Assembly (NCBI GenBank): GCA_025450375.1
Contig: JANWHO010000355.1
Location: 1-6,703, forward strand
DNA from: Chloroflexota bacterium
Lineage (GTDB): Bacteria; Chloroflexota; UBA5177; JANWHV01
Reading direction: 5' to 3'
DNA: 6,703 nucleotides
In this document: piece by piece, positions 1 through 6,044 of the stretch
How the letters are laid out: every line of letters begins with the position of its first letter
Numbering within the stretch: the stretch's first letter is position 1
Notes under the pieces: generated by a model
The model's input: the letters and a program-made list of their open reading frames with translations, nothing else
Database searches by the model: none
What the model was told of the DNA's origin: nothing
Translations under genes and position numbers: made by a program

Positions 1-262
1 GACCGATGCTCACCAGGAAGAAGACTAACGACACCAGGAGAGCGCCGCCAACTCCTGCCGCGACCCCTACGAGGGCGTTGCCGCTAACTCCCGAGGCGGC
101 GGCGGCGAAGAAGGCGGAGAAGAGCAGGAGGCCCTCGATGGCGATATTGAACACCCCTGCCCGATCGGTGAAGAGGTATCCGAGCCCGGCAAGGATGAGG
201 ACGGTGCCGCTGACTCCCACGGCATCACCGAGAAGCTGGGCGTTGAAGATCTGATTCCACAT
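1..262 (-). CDS. BMP-type (nucleoside) ABC importer, second permease subunit, partial
   Basis: Inner-membrane permease of a BMP/PnrA-family importer (NupQ/YufQ-like), the partner of the permease encoded just upstream. Only the first 87 codons are inside the window; the rest lies beyond base 1. The protein begins MWNQIFNAQLL and has a hydrophobic first helix (about residues 16-30). Next comes the family hallmark GVFNIAIEGLLLFSAFFAA at about residues 36-54, matching the 'GV.NI..EG' loop of this permease family, then a further hydrophobic stretch (about 62-86). The ATG lies 4 bp after the stop codon of the preceding permease. A GAGG ribosome site (273-276) lies inside the end of that gene with 9-nt spacing, so the two are translationally linked. 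Substrate is inferred from family only. High confidence in family; full length cannot be judged. Confidence 0.9.
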   Translation of the reverse strand, partial: MWNQIFNAQLLGDAVGVSGTVLILAGLGYLFTDRAGVFNIAIEGLLLFSAFFAAAASGVSGNALVGVAAGVGGALLVSLVFFLVSIG

Positions 263-266
263 CGGT

Positions 267-1373
267 TTACGCCTCGTTCGCCTGGCTGCGGATCTTCAGC
301 TTCTTCCGCCAGTCCAGGGTTACCTGCACGGTCACGAAAAGGATGATCAATCCCTGGACCACGGTGATGATATGGTCGTCCACGTTGGTGTTGTTGGCAA
401 TGAGCTGGCTACCCTCCTGAAGCAGGGCATAGAGGATGGCCGCCACGATCACGCCGATCGGTTCCAAGCGAGCCAGGAGGGCCACGGTTACCCCGGTAAA
501 TCCCCATTGAGGTCCGGCGAAGGTAGTGGTGTATTGATGTTGGAAGCCCATGACCTGCACGGCGCCGCCAATCCCCGCCAGGGCCCCACCGATCATCATG
601 GCTCCCAGAATGACCCGCGGCACGGCGACGCCGCCCAGGCGGGCGAAGTTCGGGTTGTGGCCTGCCATGCGAATCTCGTAGCCGAGCGGCGTGCGATAGA
701 GCAACACGAAGGCGAAAAGAACGGCAATGATATCCACCATGAAGCCCCAGTGGAACTGTGACCCGGCGATGGTGGGAAACTGGGCCCCCACGGGGATGAC
801 CGCGGTCGCCACCCCCGCGCTGCCCGTACTCGCCAGCGGGCCGCCGGGACTGACGGCGAAGCTACAGATATCGATTGCCACGTAATTCAGCATGATCGTA
901 CTGACCAACTCGGTGGCGCCCACATAGGCCCGCAGCCAACCGGGGATGGCGGCGAACGCCGCGCCCGCGATGGCGCCCACCAGGATCACCAGCGGCAGGA
1001 GAAAGAATCCAGGCAAGCCGGACCAGGCAACCGCCGCCCACGCCGTGGCGAGCGCACCAAGTTGCAACTGGCCTTCCCCCCCCAAATTGAACACATTGGC
1101 CCGGAAGGATATCGCGGCGGTGAGACCGGTTAAGGTGATAGGGATGGCATAGAAGAGGACGGCGCTGAAGGTGTCCCAGGTGCGGAACGGTTCGATCAGC
1201 AGGTTCTCGTAGGCCGGGAACGGGTTCTCTCCCGTATAGACGATGATCGCCATGCCAATGAGCAGCGCGACGCCCACCACCAGAACCGGACGGAGCACGG
1301 CGTAGCCGATGTGCGCCAGGCGGCGTCGCGTGGCGTCTCCTTCCTCGGAGGGAGTGGCAACCAACTCGTTCAT
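267..1373 (-). CDS. BMP-type (nucleoside) ABC importer, first permease subunit
   Basis: Inner-membrane permease (NupP/YufP-like, BPD_transp_2 family) of 368 residues, a usual length for the family. About eight or more hydrophobic segments are visible, for example residues 28-46, 70-88, 121-145, 209-226, 253-275, 291-319 and 335-353. Family motifs are a FNLGGEGQLQLGA loop (95-107), a conserved ELVSTIMLNY segment (155-164), the cytoplasmic RMAGHNPNFARLGGV coupling-type loop (235-249) and GFTGVTVALLARLEP (291-305). The N-terminus (1-20) is polar and the C-terminus is basic (DWRKKLKIR). The start overlaps the ATPase stop in an ATGA arrangement (1370-1373), with AGGAG about 10 nt upstream, so translation is coupled. 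It should pair with the second permease to form the translocation pore. Purine or pyrimidine nucleosides are the likely substrate from the family; nothing in this protein alone fixes specificity. Confidence 0.94.
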   Translation of the reverse strand: MNELVATPSEEGDATRRRLAHIGYAVLRPVLVVGVALLIGMAIIVYTGENPFPAYENLLIEPFRTWDTFSAVLFYAIPITLTGLTAAISFRANVFNLGGEGQLQLGALATAWAAVAWSGLPGFFLLPLVILVGAIAGAAFAAIPGWLRAYVGATELVSTIMLNYVAIDICSFAVSPGGPLASTGSAGVATAVIPVGAQFPTIAGSQFHWGFMVDIIAVLFAFVLLYRTPLGYEIRMAGHNPNFARLGGVAVPRVILGAMMIGGALAGIGGAVQVMGFQHQYTTTFAGPQWGFTGVTVALLARLEPIGVIVAAILYALLQEGSQLIANNTNVDDHIITVVQGLIILFVTVQVTLDWRKKLKIRSQANEA

Positions 1374-2896
1374 GCGGCAGGCTCTCCTGCGTGTTTGATC
1401 CCGAGCATGTAGAGACCCAGTTCCTCCTCGGTGACCGTTCCGGCATCGAACACGCCGGTTACCCGTCCTTCATAGAGCACCGCGATGCGATCGGACAAGG
1501 CAAGTATTTCGCTGAGTTCGGCCGAGACGAGGAGGACAGCCGTCCCACGGTCGCGCTCGGCCACGATGCGCTGGTGGATCGCTTCAATGGCCCCGATGTC
1601 CACGCCCCGCGTTGGCTGGGCGGCGATCAGCAGCTTCGGGGACATGCCCAATTCCCGCGCCACTACCAGCTTTTGCATGTTGCCGCCCGAGAGCGAGGAG
1701 ACCGGGAGGTTGATATCGCGCGTGCGTACGTCACTACCCCTCACCAGGCCCCAAGCGTACGCGGCCATGCGACGGGGCAACAGGAAAGGGCCGCGGGTGA
1801 GCGGCGGTCGATAGTACCTTGACATCGCCAGGTTGTCCTTGATACTGGCGGCGACGGCCACCCCATGTTTTAAGCGATCCTCGGGCACGGCGGCCATGCC
1901 GGCCTCCCGGCGATAGCGTGGTGACAGCTTGGCAATATCTCGGCCCTGGAGCATGACCCGCCCGGCCGTGATCGGGCGTAAGCCGGTGAGCGCTTCCACC
2001 AACTCCGACTGTCCGTTCCCTTCGACTCCAGCAATCCCCACGATTTCACCAGCCCGCACCTGGAGATCCACGCCCCGGAGGGCCGGGAGGCCACGATCGT
2101 CAGCCGCGTGGACACCCAGCAGTTCCAGCACCGGATCGCCGGGGCGGGCCGCCGCCTTGGTCACGGTGGGAAGATAGTCGCGGCCGATCATCATCCTGGC
2201 TAATTCCCGCGGCGAGGTCCCACTGGTCTCGACCGTCCCGACCTTCTTGCCGCCCCGCATCACCGTGACCCGATTGGAGACTTGCATCACCTCGTTGAGT
2301 TTATGGCTGATGAAGACGATGGTCATGCCTTTGGCGACCAGATCCTTCAGAATGGCGAACAGTTCCGCGGTCTCCTGAGGGGTAAGCACGGCGGTGGGCT
2401 CGTCGAGAATGAGAATGCGCGCGCCGCGGGCCAGCGCCTTGAGAATCTCTACCCGCTGTCTCAGGCCAACCGAGATGTCGCGGACCACGGCGTCGGGATC
2501 CACCCGCAATCCATAGCGATCCGACAGATCGCGGGTCATGGCTCGCGCTCGCGGCACATCCATCAGGACCAGGTTCCGCGTCGGCTCGATGCCAAGGATG
2601 ATATTCTCGGCTACGGTCAACGACTGGAGAAGCATGAAATGCTGATGCACCATGCCGATGCCGTTGGCAATCGCCACATGAGGGTTGGCGATGATGGTAG
2701 GCTTGCCGTTCAGGAGGATTCGCCCGGCATCCGGCTGATAGAGGCCGAAGAGGATCTTCATCAGGGTCGTCTTGCCGGCGCCGTTTTCGCCAACCAGCGC
2801 GTGTACCTCCGCCGGCCGCACGTCAAAATCGACCCGCTCGTTGGCGACGACGGGGCCGAAACGCTTTTCGATGCCCAAGAGTTCGACCGCGTTCAT
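1370..2896 (-). CDS. BMP-type (nucleoside) ABC importer, double-domain ATP-binding subunit
   Basis: Cytoplasmic ATPase that energises the importer; 508 residues with two tandem ABC domains as in NupO/YufO and the RbsA/MglA group. Domain 1 is canonical: Walker A GENGAGKTT (36-44), Q-loop Q85 in GMVHQHF, signature SVGLRQR (142-148), Walker B ILILDEP (161-167) and H-loop H198. Domain 2 (about 255-500) has a degenerate Walker A, GVEGNGQSE (290-298), with Gln in place of the P-loop Lys. Its signature LSGGNMQK (402-409) is intact, and its Walker B region reads LLIAAQPTRGVD (422-433) without the Asp-Glu pair. That asymmetry is typical of this family, so it is not damage. The start ATG has GGAGGT (2907-2912) 10 nt upstream. 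A long stem-loop lies between this gene and the binding-protein gene. The C-terminus overlaps the next permease by 4 bp. Confidence 0.96.
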   Translation of the reverse strand: MNAVELLGIEKRFGPVVANERVDFDVRPAEVHALVGENGAGKTTLMKILFGLYQPDAGRILLNGKPTIIANPHVAIANGIGMVHQHFMLLQSLTVAENIILGIEPTRNLVLMDVPRARAMTRDLSDRYGLRVDPDAVVRDISVGLRQRVEILKALARGARILILDEPTAVLTPQETAELFAILKDLVAKGMTIVFISHKLNEVMQVSNRVTVMRGGKKVGTVETSGTSPRELARMMIGRDYLPTVTKAAARPGDPVLELLGVHAADDRGLPALRGVDLQVRAGEIVGIAGVEGNGQSELVEALTGLRPITAGRVMLQGRDIAKLSPRYRREAGMAAVPEDRLKHGVAVAASIKDNLAMSRYYRPPLTRGPFLLPRRMAAYAWGLVRGSDVRTRDINLPVSSLSGGNMQKLVVARELGMSPKLLIAAQPTRGVDIGAIEAIHQRIVAERDRGTAVLLVSAELSEILALSDRIAVLYEGRVTGVFDAGTVTEEELGLYMLGIKHAGEPAA

Positions 2897-2922
2897 CGGA
2901 CGATTGACCTCCAGACAAGGCG

Positions 2923-2969
2923 CGAGAGCGCCATCGGAGCGCGGGATACGCGCGGCGACGGCGCTCTCG
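2923..2969 (-). other. Intercistronic stem-loop between binding-protein and ATPase genes
   Basis: A near-perfect inverted repeat fills half of the 100-bp spacer. The outer arms (2923-2932 and 2960-2969) pair over 10 bp without mismatch. The next 4 bp (2933-2936 with 2956-2959) pair including one position that is G-U in the minus-strand RNA but A-C in a plus-strand RNA. After a 2x2 internal loop, a 5-bp GC helix (2939-2943 with 2949-2953) closes a 5-nt loop. No run of T follows in the direction of transcription, so it is not a standard intrinsic terminator. In other binding-protein operons such structures stabilise the upstream message or cut readthrough, giving more binding protein than membrane subunits; that role here is inference. 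Confidence 0.75.
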
Positions 2970-2996
2970 TTCGTCGTGAGCTTGCCGGCAATCAGC

Positions 2997-4046
2997 CTAG
3001 AAAGCGGTCTTCACCTTGATTTTCCCGCTCATCACTTGGGCTTCCAAGGCATCCAGCCTCTTGTACATGGCTGGAGTAATGATCGCCCGGGTATAGGAAT
3101 CACGGGTCAGATCCACGCCGTGATTTTGCAGCCCGTAATAGTAGATATGGCCGCCCTGGAGCTTGTTCTGGGTGGCGAGCTTGATCAAGTCGAACACCGA
3201 GTTGTCCACCCGCTTGACCACCGAGCCGATGACATGGCCTGGGGCCACCGAATCTTGATTGGAGTCTACGCCAATGGCGTAGCGATTGGCGATTTTGGCC
3301 TGGCTGAGGACACCCAGACCGGAGCCGCCCGCCACTTGATAAACCACGGATGAGCCGGCGTTGTAGAGCGAGGTAGCCAGGCGGGCCCCAGCCGGCTTGT
3401 TGTTCCACGTATCGTTGCCGCCGCTGCCGCCGATGAAGGTCACGTTCACGGTAATAGCCGGATCTACCGCCTTGGCCCCTTGCACGTAGCCATCCTGGAA
3501 GTCGATGATGACGGGAATCTTCTGGCCGCCCACCATGCCAATGATTTTCTTGTGGCTGACAAACGGCAGATTACTGTTGGTGACCATGGCCGCCAGAGCG
3601 CCGGCGAGGAAGGATCCCTCGTTCTGCTTGTAGATGATCGAACTGACCGAGGGGCTGGTGGCGAAGGAATTATCGTCGAAATCGATCACTCGTTGCTTGG
3701 GGTATTTGGTGATCAGGGCCTTGGTGGCGATATTCATGGTAGCGTCGGACGAGTCCAGCACCACGACGTTGTAGCGGCCGCTGCCGGCCAGGGCTAGCAA
3801 CTGGGTTTGCCACTGAGTGGCGTCGCTTTGCTGCACCACCTTGAGCGAGACGCCGAGTTGGCTCTTGGCCCGGGTGACGCCGGCGTTCGCGGAGTCGAAA
3901 AAGCCGAGGTCGCCCAGCGAACCGTCAATGTAGAGCAGTACCGACACCGAGGATCGGCTCGTGGTCGCCGCGTGACTGGGAGCGACGTACCCCGAGACCA
4001 GGCTGAAAATAAGTGCCGCCGCGCCGAGGATCGTACGCTTCTTCAT
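2997..4046 (-). CDS. BMP/PnrA-family periplasmic substrate-binding protein
   Basis: Periplasmic binding protein of the importer, 349 residues, PnrA/Med/BMP family. A Sec signal peptide is clear: MKKR, a hydrophobic core to about residue 20, then SHA before the predicted cut after A26. There is no lipobox Cys, which suggests a soluble periplasmic protein in a Gram-negative cell. Family landmarks in order are GDLGFFDSANAG (45-56), VIDFDDN (120-126), QNEGSFLAGALAA (141-153), IGMVGGQKIPVIIDFQDGY (169-187), IGVDSNQD (258-265) and SVVKRVD (275-281), whose Asp and Lys match residues that hold the nucleoside in studied relatives. The first motif has Phe50 where many relatives have Asn. The ATG is preceded by AGGGAAGGA (4057-4065). 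It is the first protein gene of the operon. Substrate is probably a nucleoside, but the altered residue leaves room for something else. Confidence 0.94.
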   Translation of the reverse strand: MKKRTILGAAALIFSLVSGYVAPSHAATTSRSSVSVLLYIDGSLGDLGFFDSANAGVTRAKSQLGVSLKVVQQSDATQWQTQLLALAGSGRYNVVVLDSSDATMNIATKALITKYPKQRVIDFDDNSFATSPSVSSIIYKQNEGSFLAGALAAMVTNSNLPFVSHKKIIGMVGGQKIPVIIDFQDGYVQGAKAVDPAITVNVTFIGGSGGNDTWNNKPAGARLATSLYNAGSSVVYQVAGGSGLGVLSQAKIANRYAIGVDSNQDSVAPGHVIGSVVKRVDNSVFDLIKLATQNKLQGGHIYYYGLQNHGVDLTRDSYTRAIITPAMYKRLDALEAQVMSGKIKVKTAF

Positions 4047-4077
4047 AGGCTTACTGTCCTTCCCTGATGCGCCCCGC

Positions 4078-4097
4078 CCAGCGCCTCTTTGCGCTGG
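4078..4097 (-). other. Small hairpin between tRNA-Gln and the binding-protein gene
   Basis: A perfect 7-bp inverted repeat (4078-4084 with 4091-4097) encloses a 6-nt loop, 31 bp after the tRNA 3' end and about 13 bp before the binding-protein ribosome site. On the minus strand it is followed by G/C-rich sequence, not a T run, so it does not look like an intrinsic terminator. It could be a processing site in a tRNA-mRNA transcript or a structure in the 5' leader; which of these cannot be told from sequence. Confidence 0.5.
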
Positions 4098-4127
4098 TTA
4101 CTGACGGCGAGGCGGCGACTTGAACGG

Positions 4128-4199
4128 CTGGGGTGCCAGGATTCGAACCTGGGAATGCCGGTTCCAAAGACCGGTGCCTTACCGCTTGGCGACACCCCA
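4128..4199 (-). tRNA. trnQ: tRNA-Gln (anticodon UUG)
   Basis: A complete 72-nt tRNA cloverleaf can be folded by eye. The acceptor stem TGGGGTG pairs perfectly with CACCCCA over 7 bp. The D-arm contains the GCCAAGCGGTAAGGC block. The anticodon stem CCGGT/ACCGG holds the loop CTTTGGA, with anticodon TTG at 4165-4167 (read on the minus strand). The T-arm has GGTTCGAATCC. The discriminator is G. The unpaired 5' U with its A72 and the overall sequence match bacterial glutamine tRNAs that read CAA. The genome continues with CCG instead of CCA, so the final A must be added after transcription. It is transcribed toward the ABC importer operon, whose first start codon is 81 bp downstream. Confidence 0.96.
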
Positions 4200-4208
4200 T
4201 CTGGTAGG

Positions 4209-4237
4209 AGGGTACCGGCAGCACCCCCGGCTGTCAA
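4209..4237 (-). promoter_or_regulatory. Sigma70-type promoter for tRNA-Gln (and possibly the ABC operon)
   Basis: On the minus strand a perfect -35 box TTGACA (4232-4237) is followed after exactly 17 bp by TACCCT (4209-4214), a -10 box matching TATAAT at three positions. The mature tRNA begins 9 nt past the -10 box, which places the start site just before or at the tRNA 5' end. A strong -35 with a weak -10 is plausible for a stable-RNA promoter. I see no other convincing promoter before the binding-protein gene, so readthrough from here may also feed the operon; that is inference. Confidence 0.75.
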
Positions 4238-4240
4238 TCC

Positions 4241-4290
4241 TGATCGCGGCGGCGGGAAACAGCCTGATTCGGAGACAAGCGCGGCGATCA
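4241..4290. repeat. Spaced inverted repeat between divergent genes
   Basis: TGATCGC (4241-4247) recurs as its exact inverted copy GCGATCA (4284-4290), with 36 bp between the arms. One arm sits 3 bp upstream of the tRNA -35 box, the other directly before the -10-like element of the hydrolase gene. This placement would suit a looping regulator, but 7-bp arms can arise by chance. Confidence 0.3.
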
Positions 4291-4292
4291 CG

Positions 4293-4302
4293 TATCATGG
4301 AG
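4293..4302 (+). promoter_or_regulatory. -10-like element and ribosome site before the hydrolase gene
   Basis: TATCAT (4293-4298) matches the -10 consensus at five of six positions but has no recognisable -35 box at 16-19 bp upstream. It is directly followed by GGAG (4299-4302), 7 nt from the ATG at 4310. The two readings conflict. If the -10 is real, transcription would start near 4305, the GGAG would be outside the message, and either the ATG is leaderless or the GTG at 4421 is the true start. If the ribosome site is real, the promoter lies further upstream. Confidence 0.35.
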
Positions 4303-4309
4303 CGGTGGA

Positions 4310-5908
4310 ATGCTTGTGTATTTTCGCCTCCGTGGCCCAGTCTCTGGGTACTACCGCCCGCGCGTGTTCGAGGGATTCCGTTCGACCCTGGCGGAGACCG
4401 GGGAATCTGGCTGCCGGCTCGTGAAGTTGTGGCGCGTCGCGCGGTGGGGCCTGTTGGCGCTCGCGCTGTTCGGGGGAACCGTCCCCGCCAGAGCCGGTGG
4501 CGGCGGCTATGGACTCGCCGCCATTCAGCCTCTAGTCCTTACGGGGAATCCTACCCTGGACCTGGCCCAACGCTACGCATTGGCGGTACTGGGAGCTGAT
4601 TTTACCGGAGACACCCATGTGGCGGCGGCTGGCTATTACAGTAATCCATGGATACGCGATAGTTTTGCCTGGGGCATGGCGCCATCCCGGGCCGGCAGTA
4701 GCCTAGCTGCGTACAGCGGCCAAGAATTGCAGTACTGGCTGGTCCGCCAGCAACCGTTCGGCGGCTGGCTTACCGCTCCCAAGTCCGGTTATTTTGATGA
4801 GACGCCGATTCTGATTAGCGCCGCTCTGGATGCCTATCGGGTTTCGGGAAATTTGGCCGCGCTCCGCGCCGCGTTACCCAGGTTGGAGCGGGGCTGGCGG
4901 TGGCTCAAGGACGGCTTCGTTCGACCGTCCGAGGGCAGTTCGGTGCTGATCTACGCCAACGTGCCGCCGCACACCGCCGCCGATTGGGCCGATCAGGTGG
5001 CCCGCCGGGGCTATGCCACGCAACTGGAGGCGCTCTGGTACGCCGCCACGCGCAGCCTCGCGGTGAGCGAGAGCGTGCTCCACCATCCCAGTCAGGCCCG
5101 CTACTACGCCGGCTTCGCGACCCGGATCAGGACTGATATTAATCGCTTATTGTGGACTAATGAGGCGCCCTTCGCGCGAAACGCTCCCGCCGTGCCTGGT
5201 TTTGGCCACTATCGCTCCTGGGTGGGACCGCGCGATTACTTCGAGTTGGATAGTAACTTCCTGTGCATCGTGTATGGCATCGCCAGCCCTGCCCAGGCGG
5301 CCAGCATTGACGACTTCGTCGAGGGTCATGCGTCGTATCTGCTTGGTTTAGGAACCGGTCAGGGCGTTCCGGCGCGGGTGCTCTACGGCGATTACGACCC
5401 GGAGGACTACGCGGGGAAGCACGAGCGGCTGGGCCCAGGCAGGTATCAGAGCGCCTATTGGCCAACCGTGGGCGCTCTGGCGGCGCTCGGTTACGCCCAC
5501 TCCGGCCGGGTCGGCGAGGCGCGGGCCATTCTGCTCAAGCTGGCCCAGACCTTTGTCCAGGGCGGCGATATTCATGAGTGGTATGGCGGTAACGGACAAG
5601 GAAACGGGGCGCCTGCTTTTGGCTGGGGCGCCCGAATGTTCCTGGTAGCGCTGTACGCGGCCTATCTTGGCGTGGGGTGGTATGACGGCGCGCCTGGAGC
5701 CCGCGCCACGCCGGGCATCGCCCTGGAGGATCCCGCCGGTCCCGGCGAGGCGGCGCTCAGCTATCATGGCCGGGTCATTCGCGTGCGGGTGGCCGGCCAG
5801 GGCGAGAAAGTACGGGTAGCGATTGGCGCCCGAATCCGCCGCACGGCCCTGTTGCCGGGCCCCTTGTTGTGCCAGGACTGTACGGTAACGGTGAAATGGG
5901 GTGGGTGA
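4310..5908 (+). CDS. Exported (alpha/alpha)6-barrel glycoside hydrolase-like protein (debranching-enzyme type)
   Basis: Probable exported enzyme acting on alpha-glucans or related sugars. The 532-residue reading has a GTG at codon 38 (4421) that would start MKLWRVARWG, a hydrophobic core and an ARA cleavage site (60-62): a textbook 25-residue signal peptide. The ATG at 4310 has a better ribosome site (GGAG, 7-nt spacing) but adds 37 residues before the signal. The body reads like a six-hairpin barrel: NPWIRDSFAWG (112-122), YFDETPILISAALDAYR (161-177), DWADQVARRGYATQLEALWYAA (225-246), DYFELDSNFL (309-318), YWPTVGALAALGY (383-395) and DIHEWYGGNGQ (420-430). By analogy with the amylo-1,6-glucosidase domain, D228 and E423 are candidate acid and base. 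A C-terminal strand-rich tail (about 470-532) ends with CQDC (521-524). Exact substrate and GH family are not identifiable by eye. It is divergent from the tRNA and importer genes. Confidence 0.75.
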   Translation: MLVYFRLRGPVSGYYRPRVFEGFRSTLAETGESGCRLVKLWRVARWGLLALALFGGTVPARAGGGGYGLAAIQPLVLTGNPTLDLAQRYALAVLGADFTGDTHVAAAGYYSNPWIRDSFAWGMAPSRAGSSLAAYSGQELQYWLVRQQPFGGWLTAPKSGYFDETPILISAALDAYRVSGNLAALRAALPRLERGWRWLKDGFVRPSEGSSVLIYANVPPHTAADWADQVARRGYATQLEALWYAATRSLAVSESVLHHPSQARYYAGFATRIRTDINRLLWTNEAPFARNAPAVPGFGHYRSWVGPRDYFELDSNFLCIVYGIASPAQAASIDDFVEGHASYLLGLGTGQGVPARVLYGDYDPEDYAGKHERLGPGRYQSAYWPTVGALAALGYAHSGRVGEARAILLKLAQTFVQGGDIHEWYGGNGQGNGAPAFGWGARMFLVALYAAYLGVGWYDGAPGARATPGIALEDPAGPGEAALSYHGRVIRVRVAGQGEKVRVAIGARIRRTALLPGPLLCQDCTVTVKWGG

Positions 5909-5979
5909 GGGGCGCGCCCGCCTCCATCCGCCGGCTGAGGTCGGCTGGCAGGGACGGGGCGACTGTGGTCGCGCGGGGC

Positions 5980-5993
5980 GGCGCCTGGGCGCC
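5980..5993. repeat. Short GC dyad upstream of the B3/B4 gene promoter
   Basis: GGCGCC occurs twice in inverted (self-complementary) form with 2 bp between (5980-5985, 5988-5993), ending 7 bp before the extended -10 element. It lies in the promoter spacer region, where an operator could sit; it could also be a weak hairpin at the end of the hydrolase transcript, but only TT follows it. In GC-rich DNA chance occurrence is likely. Confidence 0.25.
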
Positions 5994-5997
5994 TTCG

Positions 5998-6006
5998 TGG
6001 TAGAAT
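5998..6006 (+). promoter_or_regulatory. Extended -10 promoter for the B3/B4-domain gene
   Basis: TG-G-TAGAAT: the TG of an extended -10 (5998-5999), one spacer base, and a hexamer (6001-6006) matching TATAAT at five of six positions. No recognisable -35 box lies 17 bp upstream (GC-only sequence), which fits the extended -10 class. Transcription would start near 6013, about 30 bp before the B3/B4 start codon. Confidence 0.55.
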
Positions 6007-6023
6007 CGTGAGGAACGGCCATT

Positions 6024-6044
6024 ATGAACTCGGAGTGCGAATAG
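6024..6044 (+). CDS. Possible six-codon leader ORF (MNSECE)
   Basis: ATG at 6024 opens a six-codon frame, MNSECE, ending in TAG at 6042-6044, exactly abutting the ATG of the B3/B4 gene. AGGA (6011-6014) lies 9 nt upstream and could serve as its ribosome site, although it coincides with the predicted transcription start. The downstream gene's own GGAG (6032-6035) lies inside this frame. If translated, it could couple or regulate initiation of the next gene. A chance frame this short is common, so confidence is low. Confidence 0.25.
   Translation: MNSECE

Noticed and set aside
6..254. Plus-strand open frame of 82 codons at the left edge
   Set aside because: It is antisense to the start of the second permease, whose minus-strand translation shows the clear family motif.
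862..1446. Minus-strand frame of 194 codons overlapping the first permease
   Set aside because: It is a shifted frame of the permease and ATPase genes with no hydrophobic or family pattern of its own.
1593..2028. Loss of Walker A Lys and Walker B acids in the second ATPase domain, as possible gene decay
   Set aside because: Degenerate second-domain motifs of the GNGQ and AAQPTRG type are normal in this transporter family and the frame is intact.
2923..2969. Intrinsic terminator within the importer operon
   Set aside because: The stem is strong but no T run follows it on the transcribed strand.
2282..3019. Plus-strand open frame of 245 codons opposite the ATPase gene
   Set aside because: It is antisense to a protein with intact ABC motifs, has no recognisable family and arises from GC-rich codon usage on the real strand.
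4125..4199. tRNA gene as an integration (att) site for a mobile element
   Set aside because: No integrase, no direct repeat of the tRNA 3' end within the window, and the flanking genes look chromosomal.
4120..4599. Plus-strand frames running through the tRNA and hydrolase start
   Set aside because: They cross the tRNA gene and its promoter and give no recognisable protein.
5909..6000. Intrinsic terminator after the hydrolase gene
   Set aside because: The region contains palindromes such as GGGCGCGCCC and a GGCGCC dyad, but none is followed by a T run; Rho-dependent ending is possible but not visible.
5348..6022. Minus-strand open frame of 224 codons opposite the hydrolase gene
   Set aside because: Composition is Arg/Pro/Ala-rich shadow sequence; no domain is recognisable and it lies over conserved hydrolase motifs.
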